A stretch of DNA of 64,000 nt from Heliocidaris erythrogramma (Eukaryota > Echinodermata > Echinoidea > Camarodonta > Echinometridae). Each line of letters starts with the position of its first letter. Position 1 is the stretch's first letter. Both the position numbers and the translations under genes were made by a program. A model generated the notes under the pieces. The model was not told where the DNA came from. It was given only the letters and a program-made list of their open reading frames with translations, and ran no database searches. This document shows, one piece after another, positions 22,788 through 35,500 of the stretch. The stretch spans positions 26,404,705 to 26,468,704 of the forward strand of contig CM046867.1 of the NCBI GenBank assembly GCA_025617745.1. Direction: 5' to 3'.

Positions 22788-23719
22788 AGTAGAACACTCA
22801 AGAAAATCACAAATATGGCAATTAATGTATCACTAGAAATTGGGAAGCTTACAGATGGCAATCGTATAAGTTTTATGTCAACTGCGTATATGATGATTAT
22901 AAAAACAACATAAATAAAAGCTCTTCTCAGCATGTGGAATATCCGAGGATTCGCCAGAAATATAGCGATGTTTTGATGTCGTCATACGAGGGATCGATCC
23001 TGCTTAAGCAGACGACGTCCTATAATGAATGAACGTAATTGCAATGCAATTATTTATCAAATTATAAAGAGTTTGGTACATTTAAACATGACCTTATTTC
23101 ACACCATTCTAAAAGGGAAAGTGAACTGATTCTGATAACTAAAACCGTTTGATTGTAAATACACAGGAGAAGGGTCAATGATCAATGAAATAAACCCCAT
23201 TTTCAAATTGAAAAGCCCTGCGAATAATAGCTGGATGGTATTCGTTCCCTCTTGAAACGCCGAACATGCCGCGGTGCAAGCAGCTGAAAATACAATGGCG
23301 TCTTATTTTGTTTACAAGTGACTGATTCCTTTATTTTTTTAACGCTGCATTTTTCATCAAAATAATACCATACACGAAGTTAAGAGTGAGGCAACAGACT
23401 AACATTAAGACTGACGCTAGTCAAGTAAGAGAAATAAGTGAAGAGGAGATGACAAAACAGGCACTGAAAAATGTGTATAATGTTATGGGACATCGTCTGC
23501 TTAGACAGGACTCGCCCCTCTTGTGTCGTCACACATCTCAGCAGCGTTCAAGGAGCTTTTCAGCTGCTATATCGGGGGCTGTATTTTACCGTTTTATAAT
23601 TGATAATAATCATTAATTCAAATGTTTCCAAGCTTTAAATTTGGATAACCTTGTTTAATTTATGCCATCTATGCAATAATAAGTATTAAGCCAATATTTA
23701 AAATCATCAGTGTTCTACT
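22788..23719. mobile_element. 932-bp TTAA-flanked element
   Basis: TTAA lies at 22784-22787 and 23720-23723. The inverted ends AGTAGAACACT and AGTGTTCTACT are followed by inner inverted similarity (GCTTAAGCAGACGACGTCC and GGACATCGTCTGCTTAG). A short ORF at 23386-23616 (starts MRQQTNIKTDASQVREISEE) lies inside and is unrecognised. Confidence 0.65.
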
Positions 23720-24232
23720 TTAAACTGACATTACTGGTAATTTTAATCAGGTTTGCTTGGATACACTGAAGCCTGTATCTACAGGAGGTTCAGAATACTT
23801 TTTTTCTGTCCTCGACCTAATTACATTCCTTCACTTTTGACAATCTCCTTGTTTCTGTATTACCATCTTTCTATATCTTCCTCTCCAACTGCAGAGCTAG
23901 CTAGGATTTCATTTTTTTTTTGGGGGGGGGGCAGTTCCCCCCACATTTCTTTTTTTTTTTTCTTTCTACGCGCCTGTTCTCCCTTGTCCCTCTTGATGTT
24001 TCTTTCTCCTACCCGTTCTCTCATATCACCATCTCTCCCTTCACATCACATGTACATACTCCATTGTTTTGCATTGTTTGAAAGTTGATGGGGAAGGCAT
24101 ATCAGCTTATAAAACAATATATACTCCCAATTCTAATTTCTCTGCAACAAATCTTCCAGCTTAGCTAAAGTCCTCAGTGAGGTGTAACTGCATTAAGAAA
24201 ATCTGAATTTGCCCATACACTATATTATTTAA

Positions 24233-24593
24233 AGAGAAGCTCGAGTTCTGGGAAAGCTGGAAAACAATTTGTGAAGTTTTGTCATTCCTTTTATGTCAGA
24301 ACATCCGTAGAAATGTCACCTAAAAAGGACTGCTCTTTGAATGCCCTCATATTCAAAATATGAGAAATAGCTGAAGTGTTCAGGCCGAACATTCATGCCA
24401 CATGTGTGTGCAGTCCCGTATACCCATTTCTGTATGTGCTTTTCAGCAAGATCGAGTCAATTTCTTATTTTGATGTTTCCAAAACTTCAAATATACACCA
24501 GTTCTTTTTGTCAACATGATCAACCTTGCCCCGATTGCTTTCAGACAGTTTCTTTCACAATATAATCCCATGACCAGAACTCAACTTCATCTT
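24233..24593 (-). mobile_element. TTAA-flanked MITE (copy 2, inverted relative to 9579-9959)
   Basis: TTAA lies at 24229-24232 and 24594-24597. The reverse complement aligns along its length with 9579-9959, including the GAATGTTCGGCCTGAAC and GAAACTGTCTGAAAGC segments. Confidence 0.7.
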
Positions 24594-25445
24594 TTAATAT
24601 GTTGCTCCAGAATACACACTATAATAGTTGTTGATGACCTAAATCGGTACAAAACAAATCAAACTGGCAAAGACACAGCAGAGCATGTTTTTTGAAGTAC
24701 TGCTTTATTCTAGATATACACACACTGACACAATGAATAGAGATATTTTACAGATCTTAAATAGACAATTTTTGTATATTTACAGGAACATATATTTTCA
24801 TAAGGCAGCTATTAAGACCAACTGAAGGAGAGCTAAATGCCTATCTTATTTTTAAGTAAAGTAAAACCTTGTTTTTACAAATTCTTTGATGGTAAAGAAA
24901 TTTCCTCATTATATTGAAACCTTTCTACAGGACTCAAAATCAACAGAATACAAAGAAATTACCCAGTATAATGTTATACGCAGTTTGTTATAACTGCTTA
25001 TTTATAAGCAGGTTCATCTGTATGCAGTGTTTCATTTCCTTGACTTTCAATTAAAAGTTGGGAGTGTTTGAATTCTGGTACCTCTGTCCTGCATATAAGG
25101 CACTTAATCTGCAGTTATGTCTTGAAATAGATACAATGCTATCTGTATGAAGAAATTCCTTGAATACTTCGAGCATTGGATGGGAACCATGTTAAAGCCA
25201 GTCTTATGGGGACATAACATGAGAAATTTCAAGAAACATGAGTGAAATTGACCAAGACAATATTGTGTCACTAATGCTGTTTTTTAATTCTAATTGTAAT
25301 TTCGCTGTCAGTGTTAAAAAGCATTACATGTATTCTGATGAAAATTTGTACCAAAGAACATGATTAGGTGTTCACCATACAAATGCAAAAAAAATAAGGA
25401 AAATGTGCATCACTGTATGATACAATAAATCACAAATTCTTATCT

Positions 25446-26272
25446 AAGGCCAAAAAAAAAAAATTGTTCTATTGGCGTAACCCGCCCGACCCTAAAAATG
25501 TCGCCGACCCTAGGGGTTTTTTTTTTTTGATATCGATATCGCGTATCGTGCTGCCTTTGCGATCGCGAATGAAAAACCTTGAAGTGTTGCGGACAGAACT
25601 AGCTGCGTGTATTATGTACTATACTGTCGTATATTGTACATGTGTATGTACTGTTCCCCAACATGGCGTCGTACGCCATAAAGATCACGGGCATGCTCGG
25701 GCCAAAAAAACTGTTTAGCGTGCTCAGGAAGTGTGACAAAGATGCCAGCCTAGGAGAAATAATACAAGAAATAGCGGACATGAATTGTGACAGCAACTGT
25801 GCACTTTCTAATGTGAAAGCATCGAACTGTGATGGAGGCCCCTTTTCGAATGTATTGCTAGCGGAAAAAGTTTCTATACTCGAAGACTTTGGTTTTCGCT
25901 ACGTTGTGGGGTACTTCAGGGATTCTTCGTCTACGTCTGAGGCGGCCAGAAACGCGTTCGAAATTCTGATGCAGAACTCGAAAAAGCAAGCAAGAGTTGA
26001 CCTTTTAACTGGCATCTTGTGTATTCTCCTGGAGATGGTGCCTGAGATATCTCAGGCTGGGGTCTACAGGAAACCCGTTAAATATAGCAAAATGAACCGT
26101 CTTCAGAGGGTTCTATGTTTGAATGTATGTGTGTACACGTATGGGTGTGTGTATTGGCGCTTGTATGAATAGTGGTATGTATGCAGATTTGGGGGGGGGG
26201 GGAAAAATCCCTACCTACCTACCCTATTTTTCAGTGACCCGTTACGCCAATACAACAATTTTTTTTGGGGGG
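25446..26272. mobile_element. Terminal-inverted-repeat element carrying an ORF
   Basis: The left end AAATTGTTCTATTGGCGTAA and the right end TTACGCCAATACAACAATTT are complementary for over 20 bp, extended by poly-A/poly-T and GGCC on each side. TAA flanks both ends. A well-composed ORF fills most of the interior. The element family is not recognised. Confidence 0.65.
25663..26172 (+). CDS. Unrecognised ORF inside TIR element
   Basis: An open frame of 169 residues from an ATG in good context (AACATGGCG), seven codons inside the longest ORF, to TAG. The first 130 residues look like a genuine protein: MASYAIKITGMLGPKKLFSV, then a cysteine-containing acidic stretch, a RYVVGYF segment and a hydrophobic helix ending ILCILLEMVPE. 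After about residue 145 the translation degrades (LNVCVYTYGCVYW) toward a TG-rich microsatellite, so the true end or a splice site is probably earlier. I do not recognise the family. It could be a captured gene fragment, the first exon of a transposon protein, or a relic. It shows no transposase motifs and no membrane segment beyond one weak hydrophobic stretch. Confidence 0.35.
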   Translation: MASYAIKITGMLGPKKLFSVLRKCDKDASLGEIIQEIADMNCDSNCALSNVKASNCDGGPFSNVLLAEKVSILEDFGFRYVVGYFRDSSSTSEAARNAFEILMQNSKKQARVDLLTGILCILLEMVPEISQAGVYRKPVKYSKMNRLQRVLCLNVCVYTYGCVYWRLYE

Positions 26273-27220
26273 CCTAATGATTGGCTGATCAAACCATGCT
26301 TTCATTAGCACTGAATACATGACCTTTTTTAGCCTTGCAATGGCTCATACACCTGCGGTACAAACAAAGAATGCCCTTCACACATATCTGTAATAGACTC
26401 GGATACATACATAGACACATGAATATTTATACCAGTTGTATGAGATTGTCCACTGCATAAGAGCTTATAACTTAAAATCAACTATATTATCCACAAATAA
26501 TGTTCCAGTACAGTAAAGAGTGAAATGTCTATGATATACAAACTCATCTACATCCATGTCCTAATATTGCATCAAGAATGCAGGCATATATAATAAATAT
26601 AAACTTATCTTCAGCAAGGTGATGAAAAGCTCTAAAATCTTCAGTTGGTGCAATGCATTGTCAAGTATGAATAGTACATATCCATATTAGAATAAGTGGA
26701 AACCCCACATTTTTCAAATATTTTGTATGGTAATATTTTTATAGGGCCTTTACAAAATACTACATACCAGTAATATAAAATGCCAGCTTGGGTTTCAAAA
26801 AAGACATTCCATATTCCTTCTAAGGCCAATATAGTTTTCTTGATATGATAGCTTTGTTATCAAATATGTAAATAAGCACCTGATCTCAAAAACTCTGTTC
26901 CTTCAGCTCAGATCCCTTGTGTGGCTTTCACTCATTCAGGACAAGAATTATTTCAGGCTAAAATTAATAATCTTTTCTTTTCAAATTGCCAACACTGGTA
27001 GTTTTCTTTTATTGCAACATTTTTCTTATAAAATGTCATGTATCTGGAAACAATATACATGGACAAGAACTATGTATGGAAAGACAGTGACTTTGAACTT
27101 CTTAACATGTTACCAAGTTAAGGATTTTCAAGCTTATTTCCCTTTTTAAAATTCTTGGCATCAAAATGCAATATGGTAACATAACAAACTAGATGAATCT
27201 TCGACCGCGCGCGGTCGGAA
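26273..27220. other. AT-rich intergenic DNA
   Basis: No genes or clear repeats. A short perfect palindrome CGACCGCGCGCGGTCG lies at 27202-27217 beside the large array. Confidence 0.5.
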
Positions 27221-29197
27221 TTTATGCCTCCGCCATCACCAGATTGGAAATGTATGGCATACATATACACTCTAAAAAGGATTGGCCAACAAAATTACAA
27301 ATCTTTTCACTTAAAAAGTACAGGAGACAGAAAATTTATTTCATTTTTATGAAGTAAAAAAACCAGTAATTTCATGTAATTTTATGTAAATTGACCTCTG
27401 TGACCTCTGAACTTTGACCTACCTACCCCAAAATCTAATCAGTTCCTCTTTCTATGGGGATACATACTGGTACCAAGTTTGAAGTTCTCACCTCAGATAG
27501 TTCTTGAGATATCGCGGTAACGGTGCTAAAAACCAGTAATTCCACATAATTTCATGTAAATTGACCTCTGTGACCTCTGAACTTTGACCTACCTACCCCA
27601 AAATCTAATCAGTTCCTCTTTCTATGGGGATACATACTGGTACCAAGTTTGAAGTTCTCACCTCAAACAGTTCTTGAGATATCGCGGTAACGGTGCTAAA
27701 AACCAAGAATTTCATGTAATTTCATGTAAATTGACCTCTGTGACCTCTGAACTTTGACCTACTTATCCCAAAATATCCCAAAATATAATCAGTTCATCTT
27801 CATATAGGGAAACATACTAGTACCAAGTTTGAAGTTCTTACCTCAAACAGTTCTTGAGATATCGTGGTAACGGTGCTAAAAACCAAGAATTTTTATGTAA
27901 TTTCATGTAAATTGACCTCTGTGACCTCTGACCTTTGACCTCCTTACCCCAAAATCTAATCAGTTCATCTTCATATAGGGAAACATACTAGTACCAAGTT
28001 TGAAGTTCTTACCTCAAACAGTTCTTGAGATATCGTGGTAACGGTGCTAAAAACCAAGAATATTTATGTAATTTCATGTAAATTGACCTCTGAGACCTCT
28101 GACCTTTGACCTCCTTACCCCAAAATCTAATCAGTTCATCTTCAAATAGGGAAACATACTAGTACCAAGTTTAAAGTTCTTATCTCAAACAGTTCTTGAG
28201 ATATCGTGGTAACGGTGCTAAAAACCAAGAATTTTTATGTAATTTCATGTAAATTGACCTCTGTGACCTCTGAACTTTGACCTACCTACCCCAAAATCTA
28301 ATCAGTTCCTCTTTCTATGGGGATACATACTGGTACCAAGTTTGAAGTTCTCACCTCAAACAGTTCTTGAGATATCGCGGTAACGGTGCTAAAAACCAAG
28401 AATTTCATGTAATTTCATGTAAATTGACCTCTGTGACCTCTGAACTTTGACCTACTTATCCCAAAATATCCCAAAATATAATCAGTTCATCTTCATATAG
28501 GGAAACATACTAGTACCAAGTTTGAAGTTCTTACCTCAAACAGTTCTTGAGATATCGTGGTAACGGTGCTAAAAACCAAGAATTTTTATGTAATTTCATG
28601 TAAATTGACCTCTGTGACCTCTGACCTTTGACCTCCTTACCCCAAAATCTAATCAGTTCATCTTCATATAGGGAAACATACTAGTACCAAGTTTGAAGTT
28701 CTTACCTCAAACAGTTCTTGAGATATCGTGGTAACGGTGCTAAAAACCAAGAATATTTATGTAATTTCATGTAAATTGACCTCTGTGACCTCTGACCTTT
28801 GACCTCCTTACCCCAAAATCTAATCAGTTCATCTTCAAATAGGGAAACATACTAGTACCAAGTTTAAAGTTCTTATCTCAAACAGTTCTTGAGATATCGT
28901 GGTAACGGTGCTAAAAACCAAGAATTTTTATGTAATTTCATGTAAATTGACCTCTGTGACCTCTGACCTTTGACCTACTTACCCCAAAATCTAATCAGTT
29001 CATCTTCGTATGGGGATACATACTAGTACCAAGTTTGAGGTTCCTACCTCAAATGATTCTTCAGATATCGCGGTAACGAGAAGTGGGACGGACGGACGGA
29101 CGGACGCACGGACGCACGGACGCACGGACGCACGGACGGACGGACAACCCGAAAACATAATGCCTCCGGCACCCACCTTCGGTGGGCGGAGGCATAA
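27221..29197. repeat. 2-kb repeat element: ~171-bp monomer array between inverted TTTATGCCTCCGCC ends
   Basis: The ends TTTATGCCTCCGCC and GGCGGAGGCATAAA are inverted. Ten monomers, marked by AAATTGACCTCTGTGACC, start at 27388, 27558, 27728, 27909, 28080, 28251, 28421, 28602, 28773 and 28944. Spacings are 170,170,181,171,171,170,181,171,171. A GACGGACG run (29083-29146) and CCGAAAACATAATGCCTCC follow. Each monomer carries several TGACCT half-sites. Confidence 0.9.
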
Positions 29198-29363
29198 AAA
29201 TAGACAGTGTGTGCAGAAATGTTTGCTCTTTCTACTCGTGCTATAGGAATATTTCTGAGGGCTTTGAATCATAACTTATTGAGCTAAACCCAAATATTGT
29301 GGGCCATTGTTGCAAAAATCACAATCTGAATGACGGAGATTAAGCACATAGCTTTCATCCAAA

Positions 29364-29503
29364 TCACACTCCACCAGCATCAAAGAAACTAATCAGATTT
29401 TCTAGCTCATAGTTATCCAAGACCTCTAGAAGCTGAGGCACTTTGGTCTTGACATTTGACCCTTTGAACTTGAACTTGTCGATGAAGAGGTCAGTGATCA
29501 TCC
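29364..29503 (-). CDS. BBS7: BBS7 terminal exon (stop TGA)
   Basis: Encodes [20 protein letters not shown] and [10 protein letters not shown], stop at 29366-29364. It is three residues longer at the C-terminus than the vertebrate ending SFFDAA type. Confidence 0.96.
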
Positions 29504-32500
29504 CTGGAAAAGAGAAGAGATTTACATATGAGACTACATGCATTTATGAATTACAAATCATACAAAATAATGCCTCTGTTGATATCGTACATCTCAACTA
29601 TTTGATCTATGTAAATGATAAAATATTATACACAAAATGCCTTTTCCATATTACAGGTACATGTATCTAAAATATCTTTTGATATTACATTAAATATCAT
29701 TTAAAATTACGAAGTATAGTTAAATGTATGTACATGTACCAGGTTCCACAGAATAGTACACAAACAAGATAAGACAAGAAAACTCATGAAGAGTATGGGA
29801 GAAAGTAATTGTATTGAAAGCGAGATAGAATAAAGAAAGAAGATATATATTCCCGTACAGGAAAGGGGAGGGAACAGGAGGTACAGAAAGGAGAGAAAGA
29901 GAGGGGATGGAAAAGGGTGGTAGATGTAGAGGAAAGGGAAAATATAATGCAGCATGTTTAAGAAACATCTCAATAATAATGACACCATTTACCATAGAGC
30001 CTTTCCAGATGACAAGGCTGTTTCTTGTACTCCTGCTGGAGTCCATCTGCCTCCTCCAGGATCTGACGGTATTCAGGAGACATGAACTCCAGGTCTCCTT
30101 CATGGATCTGGAGCTCCTGCATGGCAACAAGCAATAATGCGACTTTCTTTATGACAGATACATCACTGCTTTCATAGAAAACTTTAATCATCACAATACA
30201 CGCTACCTTCTTATACATGTAGCACACATATAAATCACAGGGGATGCTCATGGTGCCTACAAATTACCCTGGCTTTAGCCAAGCTGCCCTAAGGCTGCCC
30301 TAAGGCAATGAAAGCATTCAAGGAATTACTTCCTACCAGGTACCTTTTTACTGCACCTGGGTCGAGAGTGGCAAATGAAGATTTCCGCCTAACTTCAACA
30401 CAAAATGCGATATAGAATAATGATATTCTAGATTCACACAGCTCTTATATTATATAATCCCATCATCAGATTCATTCATGCCCACAATATGTGCACCATC
30501 ACCACTCCCTCCGGAGTGCTCCTACCATAAGGTCAATGCAAGAATGAGGTTAACAGTGAAGAGCATTTGCAAATATTGGGTTATGGAATTGCTAGACAGG
30601 AGAGATGTAAAGGCCAGGATTCATAAAGCAGACAAACTTAACTCCAGGTTTACACCCCAATTAAGTGAGGATTAGTGGAGAAATGTTTGAATGTCCAAAT
30701 CAATGCTATTGTAACTCTTCCACAATTGAATCGTAGTAAAATCATCTGTGCCCGTCAGACTGACCTTGAGAGCATCGACTAGTTGGACCTTCTTGGCTAG
30801 GAGTAGCTGGTATTCTAACTTGGGATGAATACGTCTAAGAGTATTGGCTACTGACTCATCGGCTAGGTCATAAGAGATGTTGAGATTAATCTTTCGCTTG
30901 GTGGCCTCCTTGGTAAGGACATCCTTCAAGATGGAGATGGTAGAGATATTGTCTGATCGAAAGACACCTTCTCCTTTCCTGGAAGAGGTCAAAGATCAAA
31001 GGTCATAGCTGCTATTTCATATCGGGAAAACATAGATATCTGTTGACTGATCTAATCAGAAAGATAATTTGTTAAACTTACAACAGAGACATATATTTGC
31101 ATAGTTGGGAACATCTAAGATTCATACATCATGTAGATATATCCAACACATATCAAATGCACAGAACATGCGGTGCTCCAATATGCTACAATATGCTGTA
31201 TTTCTACATATATGAATAGTACAGAACTACATAAAGGAACAACATTTGCTCCGAGCTTTATTTGGTCAAAAATACAGGGTGAGTGTCAGGGCTGTGCTGA
31301 GTTTTAGGTTAGGTTTGGAGTAAGGTTTGGAGTAAGGTTTAGGTTTAGGTACAATGAATGGGAAAGATGTGTCCATTTGACATTTACATATATTTATTAA
31401 TCTGAACTCTCAAACATTCATAATTTTCGTAACATTTGTCTAATTTTTCTGCAAACTTTCAACAACTTCTTTCTCTGATTTTCTATTTATACCCAATTTA
31501 ACTTGTTCAAATTTTTAGATTTCCCTTTAAAACCTTTATAACATGTGATTTGAAGACAGATGTACTTACTTGTAGAGACAGTCCAGTTGTGTATCAAGGA
31601 ATGTAGAGAGAAAATGAAAGTTGATGGAGTCTCCGGGTGGTGTTCTCTCAGGGATCTCTGGTAGACAGTGGGACACCCAGGAATGAATCTCAGCAAGACT
31701 AAACTGACCTGTCAGTTTCAGCTGGTTCATCGGTCTGTCATAAAGATAATAAAATGTAAATAAGTTAATAGAATCTCCTGGTCCTTAGTAAAACACCCAG
31801 GAATGAATCTTAGCAACACTAAATGGACCGGTTCATTGGCCTGTCATAGATAGACAGAAAGAAACAGTCCCCCCCCCCCCAAGAAAGAAAAAGAAAAACC
31901 ACTGTGGCACAACAAAGCGACATAAGCAAAGCGTGCCACAGTTCTCTACCTTGTCACACACAGATATAAAGTGAGTATGCTTATTGGCCTTTGTTACACA
32001 GAGATTCCTTTTCTTCACCCGCACTTGCCATTCATTTACACACAAATTAGTTTTTATTTTGTCACAAGTGGTGTACCATGTCATGTGTGAACAAGCCTTT
32101 TCGACGTTTTCCCGGCCAATTTAATCATTTGGTCACTCAAATTCAGGTTTTGTGCGTTCAAATTAACACATATGTCACCCTCAGATGAATTATGTCATTC
32201 ACATTCAACAATCAGGCAACCAAATTCATATAAGTGCATTCAGTTTGCAAATTCTTGCACGCTTTTTTTTAGATCATTGCATTCAAGTTATTCGGTTGAC
32301 TTAAAAGTATTAACTTGAATGCGTGGATCTCAAAAATATTGCTCGCATTTGCAAGCTGAATGCACATACATGAATTTGCTTTCTTGTAGTTTCATTCGAA
32401 TGCACGGAATCTTAATTTGAATGATGGAATTATTTCATGGGCGACATTTGAGTTAATTTGAATGCAAGTAATTTGAGTAACCAAATTATCAAATTGGTCG

Positions 32501-35500
32501 GGAAAACCTGTATTATCATTTGTGCGACTACAGAATGTTATCTGGCTTTCTAGCTCTGTCATGACAATTCCCTTTCTTGTAATTGCATGAGGTATATCTT
32601 ACCTAGAGTCATCCAGTATGTGTGTACGCTGATGAAGTGAGAGAGGCTTGATCTGATACTGTCTGAGTTGACATGTCTTAGGCTGTAGTCTTGGTGTGAT
32701 ATAGGCCTGTAAGGTGCCATACTGACCTTCGATGCTACGGATCTTCAACTCAAGCCTTGTTGTATTGGCCTGGCAACGGTATGTTGCTAGTAGAAAGTTC
32801 CCATTCTGTTGGAATGATAGAGATCGAGAGGGAGAGAGATCGAGAGGGATAGAGAGGGAAAGGGGGGAGTAGAGAAGATAAATTACAAGGTGACAGAGAA
32901 ATTAAATGTGTACTGTGAAACCACAAACTTTTGCTAACATTAAAGTTCCACTAATAATTAAATCAAATTTTCGTACCACAAAAATGGTTGGCATTAACTA
33001 ATCGCAAACGTTTTTTGTTGTGGAATTTTCAGGTTTGACAGTACTACATGTACATAATTGTTAAAAAGGTTATCAATTAAACACATGTAGCACCAAATAT
33101 AAGCTTTTAGATAATAGACCAGCAATTTGATCATAAAATTTAGTTCTTAAGCTTTAGAACTCACAGTAACTACCCTGAACAATTCAAGCAAATCATTTTT
33201 CTATAATATATTCAAGATACACTATTCACCCAGGTGATGTTGCTGGTAATACTGCCTGATATCAACCAAGTTAGAGCATGTTTCAGGAAATCTATCAATG
33301 ATTGATATTTCCTGCAATATTTAAAATCTATGTAATGACATGACAGTAACTGTAACAACCTATTATCTCAGTATAAGTTGAGAAATGCTTCTTTTTCACA
33401 ATCACAACAAAATTACCATTTACAAACCCCACCCCCCTGTTTTTACCAAAACAGGTAATTTTTTTACTGATTTAAAATAAAAGAATTTCTCAATGTTTAC
33501 ATAACCGATCCGATATAATGTACCTCAGTATCACATGCACTGTAGCTGACCACAGCTGTGTTCTTCTCCGTATCCAGAAGATCGATAGGAACATCGCTCT
33601 GAAGGAGGACGTTGTCAATAGCAACCTGGACCTCCATGCTGAGTGTATAGCTAGCATCATCTCGGTTGAGGGAGAAACGATCATTGATGTTGAACTGAGG
33701 AACTGCAGAGATGGCCTTGGTGTTCATGGCTTGGTAATGATACTTCTCCCTCTCTTGCATCACTTTACTTTGAAGCGCCTCTAACTCACTCCTGTTGGGC
33801 AAGTACAAGCATAGGAAATGAAGGCCATGCGGAGTTAGAGTGAGAGTCAAACGAAGTTTCCCTTATCATACATAACTGGTTGATCAACAACAAAAAAATA
33901 CAACAACAATAACAAAGAGTAAATTCCTTTCTTCAATATGTACATTTTTCAGGAAAATCAACACATAGGCCATCATACATCACTTTCAAGTTTCACTTAA
34001 CTTGAACATTTATATGCACTGCATTAAATTCATAATAGGAGGAGCTGATTTCAATTATTCAAATAACAATATCTATATTTCATCATACAATTCCACAGAA
34101 TTTGGACAACCAATGTTAGAATTGATTAGACTCTACTGATAGATCTTGATATTAAAGTCACTGTAAATTTTCAGGTCATCAACCTTGTGGGAAGTGTTAA
34201 CACAAAAAGTAGAGTAGAGTAGTGTATAAATATTGTTTATCATACAATAAGATTATATATGTTACAAATCTTATGAAGTCTGAAGAAGTCTCTTACTCGG
34301 ATTGTTATCAAATGCTGTTCAAAGAATGCTGACTTTTGATATTCTAGACTTACTTGAGATGTGAAATCTTGCCTTGCGTTTCATCCGAGACTTGAACCTT
34401 CTCTCCGGGACCTGCTTCCTTATGACTTGGTTCAGTGGTTAAGCCCTGAATCCACCCTAGAAGAAGAAGCATCATCATACTGGCAATCATTTAGAAAACC
34501 GGGTCCTTAAAGTATCCTCCAGTTCAAAATGTTTGCAACCTTATTCATATAGGCAATTTAATATCACAAAATTAAAAGAAAAAAAAAAAGATTTGACTGG
34601 TTGACCGATGATATCTTTTACCTAAACTGCCGAGAAAGATATTGTAGGTAGGAAAGAGGGAGACCTATGGCTCCAGAGACTTGGTAATGAGAATTAACAC
34701 ATAACCAAAGGATACAAGCATTCATAGGAAAATTAGACAAGACTTTCGACTGACAATAATGGGGTGTTGCAAGAAAGTTGCGATTGATTGCAAGTTGCAA
34801 CTAATCGGTACTGACCAATCAAAATCATTGTTGCAAGTACATCTTCTTGAATGGGCAGACCCTGAACCATTCAGAATGGTTGTTCTAATTTGCTTTACAA
34901 TTTGCAATTGATTGCAACTTTCTTGCAACACCCTATTAGAATGGTAACAATATTTCAAATGGTAAACTAATATTGTTCCTATCTGTTACTCACCAGCATA
35001 TGTACAGGCGATGACTTCATCAAACCCTGATGAGTTGACTACACCTCCTTGGATTGAACTCACACTCTCAGACAAGGTCTGAAACAGAATTACAAATAAC
35101 TTCATCCTTTCAATATTGTCACTAAATCATACCAATATCAGTTTTGAATACCAATTTCATTTGTACAACATATGCTCTGATGACAATCACTGGGCAGATA
35201 ATTTTCCACACTAATAGAATTATTAACTTTAACCCTGGATCAAACGCTATATCTAACCCTAACCCCAATCCTAAACTTACCATGAAACCCAATCGCAACC
35301 CTAACCCTGTCTTTGATGAAATAAAGCCCGGTGTAAGTATCGTCAGAGCATATGCAAGATCACCTAAAGTTTCTATATTGGTCCTGTTTTAACAATTCTC
35401 TCTCATCAAATCACTTTCACACACAGATATGCTTTCTGTCATGAAGTCAATCTCTCAAAATTTGCAACAATGCTGACAATATACATGTACTTGTAATTGT

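Noticed and set aside
27388..29115. CRISPR-like regular array
   Set aside because: Monomers are contiguous with no unique spacers, in a eukaryotic context; this is a satellite-type array.
29707..30251. Overlapping + and - ORFs around BBS7 exon 13
   Set aside because: Only the 29993-30116 segment in the BBS7 frame is coding; the rest is intron read-through or shadow.
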